In this document: positions 59,256 to 64,000 of the stretch, one piece after another
Layout: every line of letters begins with the position of its first letter
Position numbering within the stretch: position 1 is the first letter of the stretch
Assembly: GCA_028281665.1 (NCBI GenBank)
Contig: JANQJK010000012.1
Span: forward strand, 1-64,000
Direction of reading: 5' to 3'
Source: Hyphococcus sp.
Lineage (GTDB): Bacteria > Pseudomonadota > Alphaproteobacteria > Caulobacterales > Parvularculaceae
Length of the DNA stretch: 64,000 nucleotides
Notes under the pieces: model-generated
Told to the model about the DNA's origin: nothing
The model's input: the letters and a program-made list of their open reading frames with translations, nothing else
Database searches by the model: none
Made by a program: the position numbers and the translations under genes

Positions 59256-60859
59256 GCGACAAGACGGTATTTGACTTATTTGCCTGGTCGGCGGCCCGAT
59301 ACCGGGATCGTCCATTTCTACATGCGCCGACTGAGACTGTTTCAATCTACGGCGTTGGTAGAGCAGATTATACTTATGGAGAAGCGGCGGCCGCCATCGC
59401 TACGTTGCAAGAACAATATGCGGCGGGTGGTGTTGGTCCGGGCATTCGTGTTGGGCTTGCATTGGAAAACCGGCTCTCGTTTTTTCTACATTTTTTGGCA
59501 ATCAATGCGCTTGGTGGTTCGATCCAGCCAATAAATTTGACCATGTCGCAAGAGGAGCTGAGGTTTCAATTAGAACATAGCGAAGCATCATTTGTTGTCT
59601 CGGTGGAGCAGCGATTGGCAGACCTGGCGTCCGCTTCGCCCTGCCCAGTTTACGCTGAGTCTTGTCTTGACGGTTTGCAGGGCGTCGCGAGCAATTCATT
59701 ATGTAGTGATACGCCGCACTCGCGGGAAGCGGCGATACTCTATACGTCGGGCACGACCGGGCGGCCCAAAGGGTGTGTTCTGTCGAATGAATATTTTCGC
59801 GCTATTGGCAATCTTTATACAGGACTAGGTGGATATTGCGTTTTTGAACCAGGGGTTGAACGCATACTGACGCCTTTGCCCGTAACGCATATGAACGCGC
59901 TTGCGTGTTCTTTTATGGCGGTGATGCAGACCGGCGCGTGTCTTATCCAGCTTGACCGCTTTCACCCACGTAGTTGGTGGGCTACGGTGCGTGAATCACG
60001 TGCGACGATTGTTCATTATCTCGGCGTTATGCCGGCGATGCTGTTGAACGCGCCGGAATGTGAAGCTGATGACTTCAGCAAGCAGATTAAATTTGCGTTC
60101 GGCGCTGGCTGCGACCCGCGCCATCATGCACGATTCGAAAAACGGTTCGGAGTCAGGCTCATCGAAGCCTGGGCGATGACCGAGACCGGCGCAGGCGCCT
60201 GGGTTACGGCGGCCAATGAGCCGCGCCATGTTGGAAAGCGGTGTTTCGGCAAGGCGCCGGAAGGCCTTGAATGGAAACTTGTAGATGAAGAAGGGCGCGC
60301 GGTCGCCGGCGATGCGCCGGGTGAGTTGCTCGTGCGCCGCGCCGGCGAGAATCCGTGCGAATACTTCTTCACCGAATATTTTAAAGACGAGAAATCGACA
60401 GAAGAGGCGTGGACGGATGGCTGGTTCCATACAGGCGATGTGGTGCGTGTCGACGAGGATGGGCATTTCTATTTTGTCGACCGGCGCAAGAATGTCATTC
60501 GCCGTAGTGGGGAAAATATTGCAGCCATAGAAGTCGAAAGCGTCTTGATGCGCCATCCGCGTGTTGCGAATTGTGTTGTCGTTCCTGTTCCTGATGAGAT
60601 ACGGGGCGACGAAGTCGCAGCGCTGGTGATTGCAGACGTGGAGGCAGACGAGGACTTGGCGCAATCGATATTCGACTTTGCGATGGACAATCTCGTCTAC
60701 TTCAAGGCGCCGGCTTTTGTGGCGTTCGTCGATTCGATTCCCATGACTGCGTCGGAAAAGGTCAAACGCGGCGAAGTAAAATTCATTGCGAGACGCCTAG
60801 TCGAAAGTAAAAGCGCCTTCCAATTCGGCCACCTCAAAAAACCGCGAGGGGCGAGCTGA
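59252..60859 (+). CDS. acyl-CoA ligase (AMP-binding, ANL family)
   Basis: 535 residues, GTG start overlapping the MarR stop (GTGA). ILYTSGTTGRPKGCVLS is the ATP-binding loop, EAWAMTETGAGAW the A5 motif, DGWFHTGDVVRVDEDGHF and RRKNVIRRSGENIAAIEVE the hinge region, and SEKVKRGEVKF holds the catalytic Lys. It activates a carboxylic acid as acyl-AMP and then acyl-CoA. The context suggests an aryl or arylacetic acid. It overlaps the thiolase-like gene by one base (TGATG). Confidence 0.9.
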   Translation: MSDKTVFDLFAWSAARYRDRPFLHAPTETVSIYGVGRADYTYGEAAAAIATLQEQYAAGGVGPGIRVGLALENRLSFFLHFLAINALGGSIQPINLTMSQEELRFQLEHSEASFVVSVEQRLADLASASPCPVYAESCLDGLQGVASNSLCSDTPHSREAAILYTSGTTGRPKGCVLSNEYFRAIGNLYTGLGGYCVFEPGVERILTPLPVTHMNALACSFMAVMQTGACLIQLDRFHPRSWWATVRESRATIVHYLGVMPAMLLNAPECEADDFSKQIKFAFGAGCDPRHHARFEKRFGVRLIEAWAMTETGAGAWVTAANEPRHVGKRCFGKAPEGLEWKLVDEEGRAVAGDAPGELLVRRAGENPCEYFFTEYFKDEKSTEEAWTDGWFHTGDVVRVDEDGHFYFVDRRKNVIRRSGENIAAIEVESVLMRHPRVANCVVVPVPDEIRGDEVAALVIADVEADEDLAQSIFDFAMDNLVYFKAPAFVAFVDSIPMTASEKVKRGEVKFIARRLVESKSAFQFGHLKKPRGAS

Positions 60860-62046
60860 TGGGCGCTTCCAGGAAACGTCAGTCTTACGATGGTGTCGTT
60901 CTCGCGGCGCCGGTGACGGTTCCTTATCGACGTTATTCCAAGGATAGTGCGCATTGGTGGATTGGGCGGGCGCTAAAAATGCTCGGCGATGCGGCGCGTC
61001 TTGGTGCAGCTGACATTGACGGGTTTGTCGTTTCGTCCTTTTCCCTGGCGCCGGATACTGCAATCGGACTGACGCAGCATTTCGGTCTCAGTCCGCGCTG
61101 GCTTGATCACATCCCTATGGGAGGCGCTGCGGGCGTGGTGGCGTTGCGGCGCGCCGCGCGCGCGGTGCAGGCGGGAGACGCCGACGTCGTAGCCTGCATT
61201 GGCGGCGACACGAACCATGTGAACTCCTTTCGTGATATGCTTGGGAGTTTCAGCCGGTTTTCGCAGGACGCGGTTTATCCCTACGGATCAGCTGGACCAA
61301 ACGGCAGTTTCGCGCTTTTGACCCGAAACTATATGAAAACCTATGGTGCGACGCGTGAAGATTTCGGAAGAATCTGCGTTGCGCAGCGTGAGAATGCGCT
61401 ATCGTTTCCCTACGCCTTAATGAAAAAGCCACTGACGCTCGATCAATATATGAGCGCTCGCGCTATCGCCGAGCCAATACATTTGTTTGACTGTGTCATG
61501 CCATGCGCGGGCGCAGAAGGCTTTCTCGTCATGCGCGAAAGTACGGCGCGCGCTCAGGGGCTGCGTTTCGTCAACGTGCTTACCGCAATTGAGCGTCACA
61601 ATGCATTTCCTGACGACATGATCCAGTATCGCGGCGGTTGGACGCTTGATATCGACGAATTTTGGTCCATGGCCGGCGTTGCACCGGGTGATATTGATCT
61701 CTTGCAGACCTATGATGACTATCCGGTTATTTCCCTTATGCAGATTGAGGATCTCGGCTTCTGCGCCAAGGGTGAGGCAAAGCATATTGTGCGCACTCAC
61801 AAATTGACAGTAGACGGAACGTTTCCGCACAACACGTCGGGCGGCCAACTGTCGGTAGGACAAGCTGGAGCGGCTGGCGGTTTTTTGGGGCTGGTAGATG
61901 CAATTCGGCAGTTAACGGGTGCGGCGCTTGGCGCTCAGGTCAAGAACGCAAATCTAGCCGCCGTCTCAGGGTTTGGAATGATCAATTACGATCGCGGATT
62001 GTGCACTGGCGCTGCTATTCTTGCGAGCGGAGGCAGCGATGGTTGA
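60859..62046 (+). CDS. thiolase-superfamily protein lacking catalytic Cys and His
   Basis: 395 residues, SCP2-thiolase-like. The nucleophile stretch reads IPMGGAAGVVALRRAARAV (85-103); G89 stands where thiolases have the acyl-accepting Cys (C-A-S-G). The second motif is HNTSGGQLSVGQAGAAGG (324-341) with Q335 in place of the GHP His. QTYDDYPVISLMQIEDLGF is the family's conserved middle. Members with this NTSGGQL pattern pair with DUF35 proteins; in sterol degradation such a pair (Ltp2 with a DUF35 partner) acts as an aldolase rather than a thiolase. Here the DUF35 partner is the next gene, overlapping by 8 bases. Carbon-carbon lyase or a structural role is inferred. Confidence 0.85.
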   Translation: MGASRKRQSYDGVVLAAPVTVPYRRYSKDSAHWWIGRALKMLGDAARLGAADIDGFVVSSFSLAPDTAIGLTQHFGLSPRWLDHIPMGGAAGVVALRRAARAVQAGDADVVACIGGDTNHVNSFRDMLGSFSRFSQDAVYPYGSAGPNGSFALLTRNYMKTYGATREDFGRICVAQRENALSFPYALMKKPLTLDQYMSARAIAEPIHLFDCVMPCAGAEGFLVMRESTARAQGLRFVNVLTAIERHNAFPDDMIQYRGGWTLDIDEFWSMAGVAPGDIDLLQTYDDYPVISLMQIEDLGFCAKGEAKHIVRTHKLTVDGTFPHNTSGGQLSVGQAGAAGGFLGLVDAIRQLTGAALGAQVKNANLAAVSGFGMINYDRGLCTGAAILASGGSDG

Positions 62047-63298
62047 CGCGCTTAGGCCCCCGCCGAAGAAGCACCCTACGCGGCGTAGCCCAGTGGCGAC
62101 GCCGCCGCCCGCGCCGCGCAGTCGCACCGGGATTTTTTTTACGGCATATGCGGCGCGGGGCGAGTTTCGCTTGCAGAAATGCGAAGCTTGCGGTGCGGTT
62201 GCGTACCCGCCGCGTGACATATGCGCTAAATGTTGGTCAAGCGATCTGGTCTGGACGCCGATAGCGCCCGAGGGAGCGCTCGTGGCCGAGACAATGCTTC
62301 ATACGAGTACAACGCCTTACTTTCGCGACCGGCTGCCCTGGCGGATTGGAGCGATTAAACTTGCCGGCGACGGACCGGTCGTTGTCGCGCACGTTCACGC
62401 TGACGCGTCCGACGGCGGCGACGTTCGCGTATTCGCCCGTACAGACAAGTCAGGTCAGGGCGTTCTTTACGCCTTGCCCGAGAAGGACACGGAAAATATG
62501 GCTGATGATCATGCTCTGCGGGAAATCACATGCGATCCGAAGCACCGACGCATTCTTGTCACCGATGCGCGCACGCCGCTCGGCGCAGCGATGGCGAAAG
62601 CTGCACTGGAAGCTGGCGCCGCCAAGGTCTTTCTCGGTGTTGCCCAAAAATGGAAGCCATTTGACGGTCAGGAAGCGTTGCTCAGTCTGCCAAATACGGA
62701 AATCGCGCCGCTGGATATGGCCGACGCCGATTCCGTTACGGAGCTTGCCGCGTCGATCGGCAGCAAGGTCGATATCCTGATCAACACCGCCCAGTTTGTG
62801 CGACCGGGATCGGCGATGAATCGGCGCGATCTGGTGACTGCGCGCGATGAAATGGAAGTGAACTATTTCGGTCCGTTGCGCCTTTTGCAGGCGCTTGGCC
62901 CCATCATGCGCGCACGCGGCGCCGACGGCGCCAACAGCGCGGCCGCCTGGGTGAATTGTTTGTCTGTATTCGCCCTTTCGAATCGGCCGGCGTTTGGCCT
63001 CACATCGGCAAGCCAGGCGGCCGCGCTATCCTTATCGCAGAGCGCGCGAGCTGAATTCGCCGGCAGCGGCGTGAAGGTCGTAAATGCGTTCCACGGGCCG
63101 CTTGACGATGAATGGGCGCAGCCCCTGCCGCCGCCGAAAGTTGCGCCAGAAAAACTAGCGAGCGACGTCGTTGGCGCATTGCGCAAAGGTCTTGAAGACG
63201 TCTGCTCCGGCGATATCGCTAAAGACATATATGAACGATGGCGTGAAAACCCTGCGGTATTGGAACGGGAACTCGCACTGACAAATCTTGCGGATTAG
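62039..63298 (+). CDS. OB-fold/zinc-ribbon (DUF35) - SDR fusion protein
   Basis: 419 residues from the ATG at 62039 (GGAGGC upstream). Residues 30-145: zinc ribbon with C48, C51, C62, C65 (KCEACGAV, DICAKCW) and an OB fold, as in DUF35 proteins that partner thiolases. Residues 168-415: SDR-type Rossmann domain. Its ILVTDARTPLGAAMA loop lacks the TGxxxGxG pattern. Spacing puts S309 (CLSV) correctly 13 residues before position 322, but this is Thr, and Gln326 replaces the Lys of YxxxK; N275 is kept. The SDR half is therefore probably not a dehydrogenase. I know of separate DUF35, thiolase and SDR proteins in benzylsuccinate degradation (BbsA, BbsB, BbsC/D), but not of this fusion. Confidence 0.85.
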   Translation: MVDALRPPPKKHPTRRSPVATPPPAPRSRTGIFFTAYAARGEFRLQKCEACGAVAYPPRDICAKCWSSDLVWTPIAPEGALVAETMLHTSTTPYFRDRLPWRIGAIKLAGDGPVVVAHVHADASDGGDVRVFARTDKSGQGVLYALPEKDTENMADDHALREITCDPKHRRILVTDARTPLGAAMAKAALEAGAAKVFLGVAQKWKPFDGQEALLSLPNTEIAPLDMADADSVTELAASIGSKVDILINTAQFVRPGSAMNRRDLVTARDEMEVNYFGPLRLLQALGPIMRARGADGANSAAAWVNCLSVFALSNRPAFGLTSASQAAALSLSQSARAEFAGSGVKVVNAFHGPLDDEWAQPLPPPKVAPEKLASDVVGALRKGLEDVCSGDIAKDIYERWRENPAVLERELALTNLAD

Positions 63299-63310
63299 GG
63301 AGGAAAGAGC

Positions 63311-64000
63311 ATGTCGCTATTGAAAGACCTCGGTGAGGCGGTTACTTCCGGTTCTGTTAAGATCGTCGACCTTTCCCATACATTGGATCCTGACTTTCCC
63401 GTATTGGTCTTGCCGCCCGAATTTGGCCAGTGCCAGCCGTTTCGAATTGAGGAAGTTTCCCGTTATGACGAGCGCGGGCCCGCGTGGTACTGGCGCAATT
63501 TTTCGTGCAACGAGCATACAGGAACGCATTTCGACGCGCCGGTCCATTGGGTGACAGGCAAGGACCTGCCGAACAGTTCCGTTGACACCATCGATCCGAG
63601 CGGTTTTGTACGGTCGGCCTGTGTTATGGATTTTTCAAAAGAGGCGGCGGGGGACGCCGATTTCGTGCTGACGGCGGAGCACATCAAATCTTGGGAAACA
63701 CAACATGGAGAAATCGCAGCTGGTTCGTGGGCGCTATTTCGTACCGATTGGTCAAAGAGAACTCATGCGGAGTATCTGAATCTTAAAGAAGACGGCGCCC
63801 ATTCGCCCGGACCTGATGCCGGCGCTATTCGCTACTTGATCGAAACGCGTAATGTTGTTGGATTTGGCGTAGAAACCATAGGTACGGATGCGGGACAGGG
63901 GGGGCATTTCGATCCTCCTTATCCTGCGCACACTTTATTGCACGGCGCTGGGCGCTACGGGCTTCAGTGTCTGCGCAACCTTGATCAATTGCCGCCCGTA
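63311..64000 (+). CDS. cyclase family metal-dependent hydrolase, C-terminus cut by window
   Basis: 230 residues visible; the frame stays open to the window end, with about 20-40 residues probably missing. KIVDLSHTLDPDFP opens the fold, and NEHTGTHFDAPVHW (68-80) is the HxGTHxDxPxH metal site shared by kynurenine formamidase, isatin hydrolase and relatives. AHTLLHGAGRYGLQCLRNLDQLPPV fits the family end. GGAGGAAAG sits 5 bases before the ATG. Such enzymes open cyclic amides or formamides. As the last visible gene of the CoA-linked operon it may hydrolyse a ring or amide formed along the pathway (inference). Confidence 0.88.
   Translation, partial: MSLLKDLGEAVTSGSVKIVDLSHTLDPDFPVLVLPPEFGQCQPFRIEEVSRYDERGPAWYWRNFSCNEHTGTHFDAPVHWVTGKDLPNSSVDTIDPSGFVRSACVMDFSKEAAGDADFVLTAEHIKSWETQHGEIAAGSWALFRTDWSKRTHAEYLNLKEDGAHSPGPDAGAIRYLIETRNVVGFGVETIGTDAGQGGHFDPPYPAHTLLHGAGRYGLQCLRNLDQLPPV

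Overview
The window is a GC-rich stretch of an alphaproteobacterial chromosome, mostly core genome. The gene orders aroA-cmk-rpsA, mutM-rpsT-dnaA-dnaN-recF-gyrB, rpoZ-rsh(spoT)-pyrE-pdxJ-acpS-lepB-rnc-era-recO and rplU-rpmA, the FYDLN-acid protein, and the DUF898/M48 pair all point to Alphaproteobacteria. The gene order and the very frequent GGCGCC/GCGCGC words would suit a Parvularculaceae-like or related marine lineage, but that family-level guess is inference. Three tRNA genes are present: Ala-GGC, Arg-CCG and Ser-GCT. No rRNA operon, CRISPR array or intact insertion sequence was seen.

Layout. (1) 1-8.8 kb is an accessory surface-glycan region. It holds the start of a UDP-sulfoquinovose-synthase-like gene on the minus strand, a 5'-truncated cysH remnant, and a plus-strand operon of two coiled-coil proteins, a sulfotransferase-like protein and a methyltransferase. 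A minus-strand pair follows: a three-domain glycosyltransferase and an NAD-dependent sugar epimerase. (2) 9-17.4 kb carries tRNA-Ala, the FYDLN protein, aroA-cmk-rpsA with a strong terminator, the M48 peptidase/DUF898 pair, mutM and rpsT. (3) 17.4-25.4 kb is the dnaA-dnaN-recF-gyrB replication block, preceded by a 564-bp gap rich in dyad symmetry, with a TraB/GumN protein convergent to gyrB. (4) 25.5-39.3 kb has tRNA-Arg, rplU-rpmA, an overlapping-hairpin element, a GNAT, DUF2855, a FrnE-like DsbA protein, a beta-helix protein, a cold-shock gene, hemC, tRNA-Ser, a soluble lytic transglycosylase, dapA-smpB and small membrane proteins, then a family-5 uracil-DNA glycosylase and a NYN-domain protein. 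(5) 39.3-54.4 kb is a housekeeping run from folK and rpoZ through rsh, pyrE, pdxJ, acpS, lepB, rnc and era to recO, with two secreted proteins between era and recO, and then parC.

(6) From 55.1 kb to the right edge, after a 700-bp gap of different base composition, lies a tightly packed catabolic operon. It encodes an indolepyruvate-oxidoreductase-type pair (IorA/IorB), a MarR regulator, an acyl-CoA ligase, a thiolase-like protein, an OB-fold/zinc-ribbon (DUF35)-SDR fusion, and a cyclase-family metal hydrolase cut by the window end. The genes overlap by a few bases or lie within 15 bases of each other, so they probably serve one pathway. A plausible reading is conversion of aryl-2-oxo acids and aryl carboxylic acids to CoA thioesters, followed by carbon-carbon bond chemistry and hydrolysis.

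The most unusual point is in this operon. The thiolase-like protein lacks the nucleophilic Cys and the GHP His. The SDR half of the fusion lacks the catalytic Tyr and Lys (T322 and Q326 in the YxxxK positions). This pair, together with the new fusion architecture, is the best candidate in the window for an undescribed enzyme system.
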